DNA from: Paenibacillus zeirhizosphaerae
GTDB taxonomy: Bacteria > Bacillota > Bacilli > Paenibacillales > Paenibacillaceae
Direction of reading: 5' to 3'
NCBI RefSeq assembly: GCF_030705605.1
Contig: NZ_JAPCKK010000018.1
Coordinates: 124,001-188,000, forward strand
DNA: 64,000 bases
Part shown: positions 8,406-16,218 of the stretch, piece after piece
How the letters are laid out: each line of letters begins with the position of its first letter
How positions within the stretch are numbered: the first letter of the stretch is position 1
Position numbers and translations under genes: made by a program
The notes under the pieces: generated by a model
Told to the model about the DNA's origin: nothing
Databases searched by the model: none
Seen by the model: the letters and a program-made list of their open reading frames with translations, nothing else

Positions 8406-8591
8406 AACTCCCTCCTTTCGTCGCATTATAAATTCCCTATCATGTAAGGACAACCGTTATTAACTGGAAATGCATAATACTTTATAAACAAAAATGTTGA
8501 CTAAGCTCTGAATGTGGCTTAGCATTCTAAGTGATGCTTATTTATCTAGCATTTACTTTAGCAACGACCAGACTAGCAAGGAGAGTACAGA

Positions 8592-9494
8592 ATGGAAAAT
8601 AGTAATTCTTACAGAATTCTGCTTTATTATAAATATGTAACGATTCCCGAGCATGAGACCTTCGCCAAGGAGCATCTTGAATACTGCACGCAGCTTGGAA
8701 TTAAAGGAAGAATTTTAGTTGCTGAAGAAGGCATCAACGGAACGTTGTCCGGAACGATTGAGCAAACAGAGGCTTACATGCATTACATGCAGCAGCATCC
8801 GCTGTTTTCGGATATGATTTTTAAAATCGACGAAGCCGGGCAGCATGCCTTCAAAAAACTCTTTGTACGCCCTAAGCAGGAATTGGTGACCTTAAAATAT
8901 GACACCCCGCTAGATCCTAACGTAACCAGCGGTAAACGGCTATCACCTCAAGAGTTTTATGAGCAACTCCAAAATGAAGATATCATTGTCCTGGACGGAA
9001 GAAATAATTACGAGTATGATCTCGGTCATTTTCGGAATGCCATACGGCCTGATGTTGAATCCTTCCGTGAATTCCCTGAATGGATTCGCACCCATTTACA
9101 GGACGCCAAGGACAAGCCTATTCTCACTTACTGCACAGGTGGTATTCGATGCGAGAAGTTAACCGGTGTCCTGATCAATGAAGGATTCACCAATGTCGCG
9201 CAACTGGACGGAGGCATTGTGACTTACGGTAAAGATCCAGAGGTACAAGGCCGTTTATTTGATGGTAAAATGTACGTTTTTGACGAGCGTATTTCCGTAC
9301 GGGTCAACCAGACGGATGAAGATATCACGATTGGTAAATGTCATCACTGTGGCAGCCCGACTGATCGTTATATCAATTGTGCAGATGATACGTGCCACGC
9401 TCAGCATCTGTGCTGTGATGATTGTCTTGAGGCTCATGGAGGCTATTGCTCAGAGGATTGCAGAATTAACGATACTAAATCACAGGCATTGTAA
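8592..9494 (+). CDS. trhO: tRNA uridine(34) hydroxylase, rhodanese family
   Basis: The 300-residue protein matches TrhO/YceA. It has an N-terminal UPF0176-type domain (1-100, with GRILVAEEGINGTLSG), a rhodanese domain with the active Cys181 in YCTGGIRCEK, and a C-terminal cysteine-rich zinc-binding tail (KCHHCGSP, CCDDCLEAHGGYCSEDC). TrhO hydroxylates U34 of some tRNAs to ho5U using oxygen. The ATG is preceded by AAGGAGAG. The gene is monocistronic and ends in a strong bidirectional terminator. Confidence 0.92.
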   Translation: MENSNSYRILLYYKYVTIPEHETFAKEHLEYCTQLGIKGRILVAEEGINGTLSGTIEQTEAYMHYMQQHPLFSDMIFKIDEAGQHAFKKLFVRPKQELVTLKYDTPLDPNVTSGKRLSPQEFYEQLQNEDIIVLDGRNNYEYDLGHFRNAIRPDVESFREFPEWIRTHLQDAKDKPILTYCTGGIRCEKLTGVLINEGFTNVAQLDGGIVTYGKDPEVQGRLFDGKMYVFDERISVRVNQTDEDITIGKCHHCGSPTDRYINCADDTCHAQHLCCDDCLEAHGGYCSEDCRINDTKSQAL

Positions 9495-9561
9495 AAGGAT
9501 CGCTGGAGAAGTTCATACTCTCCGTTCGCAAATAACGCTTTAACTAAATACGGCTGATACA

Positions 9562-9606
9562 AAAGACGACTCTCATTCGCGTATTTCCGAATGAGAGTCG
9601 TCTTTT
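9562..9606. terminator. Strong bidirectional terminator
   Basis: An 18-bp stem (AAAGACGACTCTCATTCG with its complement) and a 7-8 nt loop is followed by TTTTTCTTT. It separates the converging trhO and symporter genes. Confidence 0.9.
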
Positions 9607-9627
9607 TCTTTACTTAAAAATGAAAGC

Positions 9628-11169
9628 CTACGAATTCAGGTCCTGAATCCCGGTATTTGCTTTTACCAGAATCTCATCGAATTTCACATCATCCCGTCTG
9701 GATGAGAAATAGGTTCCTGCGAAAGCTCCCAAAAATCCCAATGGTATCGAAATAATGCCCGGATTGGTGAGCGAGATCAGTGGCGTGCCTACAAGGATCG
9801 CTTTCCCCTCAACCGGATTCCATACGTTGGGACTGACCGCGACAAGAATGAGCGCACTCAATAAACCGACCAGCATGCCTGTAACCGCTCCTGCGGTATT
9901 AAATCTTCTCCAAAATACCGTAAAAACGAGTACAGGCAGGTTCGCACTGGCGGCGACGGCAAAAGCAAGCGCAACCAGAAAGGCGACATTGAGCTTCTGG
10001 GCAAACAACGCCAGCAAAATCGATATCACGGCAACTCCGACAGAAGCCAGTTTGGCTGCTTTTACCTGCTCCTTTTCCTGTGCTTGGCCCTTGCGGATAA
10101 TATGACCGTAAAAATCATGGGCGAAGGCAGATGCCCCAGACAATACCAGACCGGCGACTACTGCCAGAATAGTGGCGAAGGCAACGGCTGACACAAAGGC
10201 GAACAGAAATTCCCCGCCGAGGGCCCTGGCAAGCAGCGGTGCGGCCATGTTGCCTGCGGCGTTGGCTTCCACAATCGCACTTTCCCCTACGAAAGCGGCA
10301 GCACCGAAACCAAGAAACAGGGTCAGCACATAAAACACCCCTATGATCCATGTAGCGACAACTACGGATTTCCTCGCCGTCGGCGCATCTTTGACCGTAA
10401 AAAAGCGGATCAAAATATGCGGAAGCCCTGCGGTTCCCAGCACCAGTGCCAGATTCAGCGATAGGGTATCCAGCCCGTCGGCGAATTTATTACCCGGATG
10501 CAGAAAGGCTTCCTTGAGCGGCGTTGACGTCCGCATTTCATGAAACATATGAGCGATGTTGAAATCAAACTTGGCGAAGACGATTAGCGAAATGATGAAG
10601 GTACCTGCGATGAGGAGAACACATTTAATGATTTGTACCCAGCTTGTCGCCGTCATGCCGCCAAAAACAACATAAACAGTCATTAAAACACCGACAATAA
10701 GTACGGAAGTTGTATAATCAAGGCCGGGGATCAAAAGCTGGATCAATGCACCTGCACCGACCAATTGGGCAATCATATAGAAAATGGAGATCACGATGGA
10801 GTTCAGAGCGGCGACACCGCGGATTTTCTTATTATCGAAGCGGGCGGCAATCATGTCGGCCATCGTGTATTTACCCAAATTGCGCAAGGGCTCTGCAATG
10901 ATGTACAACACGACCAGATAAGCGACCAGGAAACCGATGCTATAGAAAAATCCGTCAAACCCGAACAGCGCAATCATGCCTGCGATCCCCAGGAAGGAAG
11001 CCGCAGACATGTAATCCCCTGCGATGGCCAGCCCGTTCTGCCAACCGGTCAATCCTCCTCCGGCGGTGTAAAACTCGCTGGCGGTTTTTGTTTTTTTGGA
11101 GGCATAATAGGTGATGACGAGGGTACCGAGAACAATAACGAGGAACAGGAAAAATGCCGTATTCATCAT
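9628..11169 (-). CDS. actP: Sodium:solute symporter, acetate (ActP/YwcA) type
   Basis: The 513-residue protein has about 13 membrane segments and the SSS-family N-terminus with ASEFYTAGGGLTGWQNGLAIAGDYMSAASFLGI, typical of ActP. It imports acetate or other short monocarboxylates with a cation. Its start overlaps the stop of the upstream DUF485 gene by 4 bp, the usual pairing of ActP with a YjcH/YwcB-type small membrane protein. A cre-like site lies before the pair, which fits carbon catabolite control. The exact substrate (acetate, propionate or pyruvate) is inferred from family and partner. Confidence 0.85.
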   Translation of the reverse strand: MMNTAFFLFLVIVLGTLVITYYASKKTKTASEFYTAGGGLTGWQNGLAIAGDYMSAASFLGIAGMIALFGFDGFFYSIGFLVAYLVVLYIIAEPLRNLGKYTMADMIAARFDNKKIRGVAALNSIVISIFYMIAQLVGAGALIQLLIPGLDYTTSVLIVGVLMTVYVVFGGMTATSWVQIIKCVLLIAGTFIISLIVFAKFDFNIAHMFHEMRTSTPLKEAFLHPGNKFADGLDTLSLNLALVLGTAGLPHILIRFFTVKDAPTARKSVVVATWIIGVFYVLTLFLGFGAAAFVGESAIVEANAAGNMAAPLLARALGGEFLFAFVSAVAFATILAVVAGLVLSGASAFAHDFYGHIIRKGQAQEKEQVKAAKLASVGVAVISILLALFAQKLNVAFLVALAFAVAASANLPVLVFTVFWRRFNTAGAVTGMLVGLLSALILVAVSPNVWNPVEGKAILVGTPLISLTNPGIISIPLGFLGAFAGTYFSSRRDDVKFDEILVKANTGIQDLNS

Positions 11170-11492
11170 TGATCCGCCCTCTTTTCATCTTGAATGGTTT
11201 GCGCTCTAAGCTCATTGCACATGGCGTCGAACTTGACCGACTGCCTGGAGTATAAATAGCACAGCACCCAGGTCATAATAAACTGGGCAAATGCAAACAC
11301 CCATGCCCAAGTGATGGAGCCGAAAGCCGCTTGATTCAATACATCGGAGTAGGACGTCAAGATCGGAAGGGTAAAGTAAAATGCCAGAAAAAACACGGAA
11401 AGCGGAATAATGAACCTTTTTTTCTTTGCCATCAGGTTCCGGAAGGTCTCCGTTTTGGCAGCTTCGCTGTACGTCATTCGCTTGTTGTTCAA
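11166..11492 (-). CDS. DUF485 small membrane protein, symporter partner
   Basis: The protein of about 108 residues has two membrane helices (IPLSVFFLAFYFTLPILTSY and WVFAFAQFIMTWVLCYLYSR) and the DUF485 layout of YjcH/YwcB. These proteins are encoded directly before ActP-type symporters and are thought to help their function. The TTG at 11492 follows AAGGAGGA with 5-nt spacing; the longer frame to 11576 would place the start inside the promoter. It overlaps the symporter by 4 bp, implying translational coupling. Confidence 0.85.
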   Translation of the reverse strand: MNNKRMTYSEAAKTETFRNLMAKKKRFIIPLSVFFLAFYFTLPILTSYSDVLNQAAFGSITWAWVFAFAQFIMTWVLCYLYSRQSVKFDAMCNELRAQTIQDEKRADQ

Positions 11493-11540
11493 ATAAATTC
11501 CTCCTTGTACTGTAATGGAGTACACTAGAATCCATTCGTA

Positions 11541-11560
11541 TGTAAGCGTTTTTGTGTCAA
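11541..11560 (-). promoter_or_regulatory. cre-like site abutting a -35 box
   Basis: TGTAAGCGTTTTTG (11541-11554) matches the CcpA cre consensus at 12 of 14 positions. It abuts TTGACA on the minus strand (11555-11560), about 50 bp before the DUF485-symporter start. A site just downstream of the -35 would act as a repressor site. No good -10 is seen, so the promoter itself is tentative. Confidence 0.45.
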
Positions 11561-11702
11561 AGCATCTACAAATCATTAACCAATTGTAAGCCCTTTCAAA
11601 CTTAGGGTGTCTTATAAACTTTTATGTAATTTTGAAACCCTTGAGAACTAGAGGACTCGCTGTCGTTGCCCATCTTTCCTTTAGAGGTCATCATAAGTAA
11701 AG

Positions 11703-11732
11703 AGGCTACTAGCAGTGGGTTGCCAGTAGCCT
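11703..11732. terminator. Terminator after the cupredoxin gene
   Basis: AGGCTACT pairs with AGTAGCCT across a 14-nt loop. On the minus strand it is followed by CTTTACTT. Confidence 0.6.
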
Positions 11733-11743
11733 TCATGAACGTT

Positions 11744-12154
11744 TTATTTCACTGTGATCGTGCCATAGGTCATATACATTCCACAATTAAAATTATAGGT
11801 TCCCAGCTTCAAAGTTTCATCAACCGTAAAGTAATTATCTTCATTCTCTAAATATACAAACATATCAAGATCCTGCGATACTATACTTCTAATGTGTGTT
11901 AAGTTGGTCATTTTTTTGAAATTGATTTTTGTAGGCACGCCTTCCTTCACCTCGATATGAGCAGGGGTGAAGCTGTCGTTCTCCACTTTAATCGTTACAA
12001 TTTCATAATTGGCCAAATCCTCTTTCTGCGTGACTTGCTGCTTGTCCAACACGGAGGTGTTTTTTAAATAAAACAGTAAGCCTGTTATCACTACTATAAC
12101 TGCCAGTCCGAGAACCAACAAAGGCCACCATTTCGTAATGATTTTGGTCATCAT
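11744..12154 (-). CDS. Membrane-anchored cupredoxin-domain protein
   Basis: The 136-residue protein has one N-terminal membrane helix (about 9-30) and an extracytoplasmic cupredoxin domain (about 50-136). Likely copper ligands are His87 (NLTHIRS) and the loop FNCGMYMTYG with Cys124 and methionines, as in cytochrome oxidase subunit II-like or plastocyanin-like domains. The CxxxM arrangement suggests a mononuclear copper site or a copper chaperone. It is flanked by two hairpin terminators and appears monocistronic. The role is not known; copper delivery or electron transfer at the cell surface is a guess. Confidence 0.7.
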   Translation of the reverse strand: MMTKIITKWWPLLVLGLAVIVVITGLLFYLKNTSVLDKQQVTQKEDLANYEIVTIKVENDSFTPAHIEVKEGVPTKINFKKMTNLTHIRSIVSQDLDMFVYLENEDNYFTVDETLKLGTYNFNCGMYMTYGTITVK

Positions 12155-12282
12155 TTAACAGATCCCATCTTGAGTATTTATTGTGAAATTCCCTTCATCC
12201 AACATACCACGAAATCGGCGCTCTGCAAAATAGCTCTTGGGGGCTACAGTTAAAAACCGCTGCCGCTTTCGCCGAATCCGAA

Positions 12283-12314
12283 AAGGCTACCAGCAACGAA
12301 CTGCTGGTAGCCTT
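12283..12314. terminator. Hairpin between SDR and cupredoxin genes
   Basis: A perfect 13-bp stem (AAGGCTACCAGCA with its complement) has a 6-nt loop and A/T-rich flanks. It lies 46 bp after the SDR stop on the minus strand. Confidence 0.7.
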
Positions 12315-12359
12315 GAATTCAACACAAGCATTTGAGCGCTGCAAGCGAATGCGCCAGAA

Positions 12360-13121
12360 TTAGAAGCCTGCCGTCCAACCGGCGTCAGCGGCGATCACAG
12401 CCCCGTTTACAAAACTCGATTCGTCGGAAGCCAGGAAAAGAGCTACTTTTGCGATTTCTTCCGCTTGTCCTACACGAGGAATTACGCCTTGTGTAACCTT
12501 CGTTCGGGAAGCGCCAAACTCATTCAAGTTATGCATCGTTGAAGAAATGTTGGTCGCTGTCGCTCCTGGTGCAATGGCATTACATCGGATGCCTTTTTGA
12601 GCATACATGAAACCGGTGTTTTTCGTAATGCCGACTACCGCATGCTTCGAAGCGGTATAAGCAGCGCCTGCATGCGCACCGCTGAAGCCGCCTGTAGATG
12701 CCGTATTTATAATCACTCCTTGTCCTTTTTCCAGGAAAATCGGAATCGCTTTGCGAATCGCACGCATAACGCCTTTCGTATTCACATCAAATATAAAATC
12801 CCATTTCTCGTCGTCCACATCTCCTACAGGCGCCATGTTATCCATAATGCCGGCATTGTTTACCAAAATATCAAGGGTGCCGAATTCATTAACGGCTGTA
12901 TCGATCATCGCGTTAATATCATTCAGGTCGGCAACGTTGGTCTGGACTGCGATTGCAGATCCGCCTGCTGCTTTAATTGCTGCGGCAACCGCTTCCGCGC
13001 CTTCCATGTTCAGGTCTGAAACAACAACACTTGCACCTTCTTTTGCAAATAATGTCGCAATCTCTTTTCCCATCCCCGATGCTGAGCCCGTAACGACCGC
13101 AACCTTCCCTTCCAAACGCAT
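12360..13121 (-). CDS. Short-chain dehydrogenase/reductase
   Basis: The 253-residue classical SDR has the NAD(P) motif TGSASGMG (11-18), NNAG (88-91), Ser142 and the catalytic Tyr155-x3-Lys159 (YTASK). Asp36 in VVSDLNM at the end of the second strand favours NAD over NADP. The ATG at 13121 follows GGAGGG; the upstream ATG at 13151 lacks a site. Such enzymes oxidise or reduce alcohols and ketones in the cytosol, and members of this type are often annotated as glucose 1-dehydrogenase or 3-oxoacyl-ACP reductase. The context gives no substrate. Confidence 0.85.
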   Translation of the reverse strand: MRLEGKVAVVTGSASGMGKEIATLFAKEGASVVVSDLNMEGAEAVAAAIKAAGGSAIAVQTNVADLNDINAMIDTAVNEFGTLDILVNNAGIMDNMAPVGDVDDEKWDFIFDVNTKGVMRAIRKAIPIFLEKGQGVIINTASTGGFSGAHAGAAYTASKHAVVGITKNTGFMYAQKGIRCNAIAPGATATNISSTMHNLNEFGASRTKVTQGVIPRVGQAEEIAKVALFLASDESSFVNGAVIAADAGWTAGF

Positions 13122-13206
13122 GAAAAATCCCTCCAATATTTTAATAAACAATTATTCATTCAAATTATAGATCTGCTTATAACCCCAGGTCAATTGTACG
13201 AAGGTG

Positions 13207-13330
13207 CATGTCCGAAAGGGGGAATCAGGAGCTTCCAATGCTGCAAAATGTCCCCCCTTGGTCGTATTCCGACCAATACACAACATTGTGATCGTGTTCA
13301 ACGATATAATAACTGTATTTGAAAATCCGG
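13207..13330 (-). pseudogene. C-terminal remnant of an epoxide hydrolase
   Basis: The minus strand reads HNVVYWSEYDQGG and, after removing one G from a run of six (near 13252-13257), continues HFAALEAPDSPF. The motif W-x-E-x-D-x-GGHFAALE is the C-terminal catalytic-histidine region of bacterial epoxide hydrolases. As written the frame shifts to TFCSIGSS-stop. The rest of the gene is absent, replaced upstream by the sequence at 13332-13560. Confidence 0.6.
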
Positions 13331-13331
13331 A

Positions 13332-13560
13332 TTATCCGGCCAAGCGAATAAACAGTGTGGGTGTCCCCAAAGGCTCTTGACCGGGGCACTCTTTTCGTGC
13401 GTGTTTCGTGCGTGGGTGAGACGCTCCGAGAACGAAGCATTCCTCCATCACTGTTGACCCTCCGGGCCAAAGGTGACCGCTCCGCTTTTCCGGAATTGCT
13501 TCGTTCTCTCCGCTGCTTTTGTGCATCCCCCAACTTAAAAAGAACAACCGGAAATCGCAA
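13332..13560. repeat. Possible dispersed repeat, non-coding
   Basis: This stretch gives three open but unconvincing frames, rich in Arg/Ser/Pro, with phrases such as EKRSGHLWPGGSTVMEEC. The composition (short GCACGAAA repeats, no ribosome site, no codon bias) and its junction with a truncated gene suggest a transposable or dispersed intergenic element rather than protein-coding DNA. Copy number cannot be seen from one window. Confidence 0.35.
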
Positions 13561-13585
13561 TCTTCTGGCTTAACAAAATTGAAAA

Positions 13586-13628
13586 GGGGGCTGCCCTAAG
13601 CCATTTTCATGACTTTTGGGACAGCCCC
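13586..13628 (-). terminator. Terminator of the GH4/ABC/beta-helix locus
   Basis: GGGGCTGTCCC pairs with GGGCAGCCCC across a loop of about 22 nt, followed by CTTTTC on the minus strand. It lies 24 bp past the beta-helix gene stop. Confidence 0.8.
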
Positions 13629-13651
13629 ACTAGATTTCATTGCATATGAGC

Positions 13652-15190
13652 TTACTCGTCGGCGCCGATATTTACAGCAGCTCCCTGCACTCTGGGTTCC
13701 CCGTTAATATCCTGCGTTCCGATGATGGCGCTGTCCGTGTGCCCGGCATCGATCGCTGGGGACGAAGACTGCAGATGGAAGTCGCCACCTGCCGCATTCA
13801 CGAATTTAGGATCGGCAAACAAAGAATGTCCATCGTTGCCTGTTCCCGATTTGTACGCGGCGAAGCCCGTGTACTCTTTATTTTTCCAGGTCCAGGTGGC
13901 ATCGGCGCTGCCGCCAGGAGCAAAATACAAATTATAATCCACCACGTTGCCGGAGTTTTTGGTGTATTCATTGTAGATCAGCACATCTGTGGAGTTGGCC
14001 ACGAAAATATTGTTCTTGATCACGTTATTTTTCGTATCATACTGCACGAGGAGCTGACCGTTATAATCGTTCAAAGTGTCATTTTTGTACACTGTGTTGT
14101 TCACGATCTTGCAGTTTACCGTTGAACCACGCTCGTCGTCGTAACCGCCTATGGCGATGCCTGTCAGCCGGTTGTTATAAATCACGTTGCTGCGCACCGT
14201 AATATTGCTGGTAGACTTGCCGGCATGCTCGGAGGCAATTTCGATGCCGATATCGTTATTGTAGCTGTAGTTCTGCTCGATCACGCTGTCCTTGCCGCCA
14301 TCCACATAGATGCCGCCAGCCGAGTTGTCGTCTTTCGCGTAAGACGGGTTATTGCTAACAGAGTTGTTGTACACCCGGTTGCCCTTCACCAAGCCGTTGC
14401 GTGCCTGATCGTAAGCAGTATTCGGCGCGGTGCCCTCAAAGCCGATCAGATCGATCCCGATATTATCGTTGTCGTGCACGAGGTTATTGCTCACCATAAA
14501 ACCGTCCACGTTGCCGTTCAAAACGAGCGCTTCGCTGGAGCCCAGCACGAGATTAAACAGCTCATTGCCGTCAATCGTAAGGTCGTGAATCGCATCGGGA
14601 GCTTTCGTTCCGTACACGGCGATGCCATGGGCGTCCCGCCCCAGCCGATCACTGCCGCTCGGGGTGGCTGTGTTTTGGATATCATGAACTTTGTTGTTGG
14701 ACAGATTAATGAAGCCGCCCGCTCCATGAACATAGATGCCCACAGGCACCGCATTCTTGAAAGCTGTAGTAAAATTGCGGATTTCAAACCCCTGCACGGT
14801 AACGTAATTCACATCGGCCAGCTCGACCAGCCCTTCAGAACCGCTGACCGGAAGCCCCTTGCCGTCAATGATTGGCGTCTCATTGTCATAGTTGCTAAAC
14901 ACGATAGGGCCTTGCGAAGCAGAGCCGGAACGGGTGATCTTCAGCTTCTCATTGTACACGCCCCCTCGCACATAAACCGTGCTGCCCGCAGGAGCCACGT
15001 CAGCCGCATGCTGCAGCGTCTTCCACGGTGCAGCACTCGTACCCGCATTGGTATCGCTGCCGCTCGTCGCCACATAATATTCAGCACCCGCCGCAGAGGC
15101 GGCAGCAGGCTGCACATGTTCAGATGCCAGACCAATACCCACCATCAAACTTATACCTGCCAGCAGCATTTTCCCGAGCTTCAACATCAT
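13652..15190 (-). CDS. Secreted right-handed beta-helix protein (pectate-lyase-like)
   Basis: The 512-residue protein has a signal peptide (hydrophobic 10-22, cleavage near AAASA) followed by EYYVATSGSDTNAGTSAAPW, the DUF1565/polysaccharide-lyase-9-like start. A long run of parallel beta-helix coils follows (for example VTVQGFEIRN, LTIDGNELFN, ITVRSNVIYNN), ending in an FHLQSSSPAIDAG coil. Such proteins bind or cleave acidic or amino-sugar polysaccharides outside the cell. It is the last gene of the locus that encodes GH4 and a sugar ABC transporter, so it may release oligosaccharides for that importer. Catalytic residues cannot be assigned. Confidence 0.75.
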   Translation of the reverse strand: MMLKLGKMLLAGISLMVGIGLASEHVQPAAASAAGAEYYVATSGSDTNAGTSAAPWKTLQHAADVAPAGSTVYVRGGVYNEKLKITRSGSASQGPIVFSNYDNETPIIDGKGLPVSGSEGLVELADVNYVTVQGFEIRNFTTAFKNAVPVGIYVHGAGGFINLSNNKVHDIQNTATPSGSDRLGRDAHGIAVYGTKAPDAIHDLTIDGNELFNLVLGSSEALVLNGNVDGFMVSNNLVHDNDNIGIDLIGFEGTAPNTAYDQARNGLVKGNRVYNNSVSNNPSYAKDDNSAGGIYVDGGKDSVIEQNYSYNNDIGIEIASEHAGKSTSNITVRSNVIYNNRLTGIAIGGYDDERGSTVNCKIVNNTVYKNDTLNDYNGQLLVQYDTKNNVIKNNIFVANSTDVLIYNEYTKNSGNVVDYNLYFAPGGSADATWTWKNKEYTGFAAYKSGTGNDGHSLFADPKFVNAAGGDFHLQSSSPAIDAGHTDSAIIGTQDINGEPRVQGAAVNIGADE

Positions 15191-15258
15191 CCCTCAACCC
15201 CCATCGTCCAATTTGGATTCGTACATGATAACCCGTCTTCACTGAGCGTGTCCCGCCT

Positions 15259-16218
15259 TCACTGACCATGCCCAGCTTGCAAACGTAAGGCGGTCTCCAC
15301 CGTCGGCAGACTACCGGTGCCTCCAACCCCAAGCGTTGACAGCGCCCCGCATGCATTGGCAAATCGCAGCAGCTCCTCGCCACGGCGGCCGAGCAGATAA
15401 CCGTAAATGATTCCCGCATTGAAGCAGTCTCCCGCTCCCGTCGTATCCACCGGGGTCACCACATAAGGCGCTGCCGATATCACACTTCCGTCAGGCTCGC
15501 GCAGCGAAGCGCCTCTGGAGCCTTGCTTGACTGCCACCAAACCCGCCACAGGCGGAAGCATAGATTCAAGCACACTAGCGACCCGATCGGCTGGAAAAAT
15601 ATGCAGCAGCTCATCCTCGCTCGGAATGAACAACTCCGTTTCCGCCAGCAGCGCACTGATTCCCTCACGATCCCATTGATTGGCCACATCCCAGCCTGTA
15701 TCAAAGGACGTGCTGATCCCATCCGCACGCAGCTTTTTAAAGAGCTCCAGCCAGTGAGGCCTCATGCCGTCCTGCAAATAATAGGAGCCAAAATGCAGGT
15801 GGCGGGTCTGCCGCAGCAGCGTCTCGGGGATGTAGTCCGGCGTCAACAGCGGAATGCTGCCAGCGTAGGTTAACAATCCCCGGTCGGCAGGCGTGGATAA
15901 GGACAGGGTCACGCCTGTCTTGATGCCCGGCAGCCGGGTGACGTGCTCTGTGTTGACACCCATGCGCTGCAGCTCGCCCGTGCAGAAGGTGCCAAAATCG
16001 TCGTCCCCTACCACGCTGACGAACCGCACATCCGCTCCAAGGCTGGCCAGCGCACAGGCTGTGATCGCCGAGGAGGAACCGAGCACGACCTCGAAGCCGT
16101 CGACCATCTTTTCCCGGTTCCATTCCGGCATAACATCATTCCCAGACACAATAATGTCCACGTTGAGCTCCCCGGCGACAACAACGACGGGCTTTGCCCC
16201 CTCCTGAGGCCGCATCAT
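15259..16218 (-). CDS. PfkB-family carbohydrate kinase
   Basis: The 319-residue protein has the PfkB/ribokinase fold with VAGELNVDIIV at the N-terminus and signature DTTGAGDCFNAGIIYG near residue 255; the Asp is the catalytic base and GAGD forms the anion hole. It phosphorylates a sugar using ATP in the cytosol. Its start overlaps the GH4 stop by 4 bp (ATGA), so the two are coupled, suggesting the kinase acts on the monosaccharide freed by GH4. It is less like fructokinase than a generic ribokinase-type enzyme. The substrate is unknown; a hexosamine or hexuronic sugar would fit the locus. Confidence 0.85.
   Translation of the reverse strand: MMRPQEGAKPVVVVAGELNVDIIVSGNDVMPEWNREKMVDGFEVVLGSSSAITACALASLGADVRFVSVVGDDDFGTFCTGELQRMGVNTEHVTRLPGIKTGVTLSLSTPADRGLLTYAGSIPLLTPDYIPETLLRQTRHLHFGSYYLQDGMRPHWLELFKKLRADGISTSFDTGWDVANQWDREGISALLAETELFIPSEDELLHIFPADRVASVLESMLPPVAGLVAVKQGSRGASLREPDGSVISAAPYVVTPVDTTGAGDCFNAGIIYGYLLGRRGEELLRFANACGALSTLGVGGTGSLPTVETALRLQAGHGQ

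Noticed and set aside
14225..15265. 346-codon plus-strand ORF opposite the beta-helix gene
   Set aside because: Antisense shadow of the repetitive beta-helix coding sequence; His/Val/Ile-rich text without domains or ribosome site.
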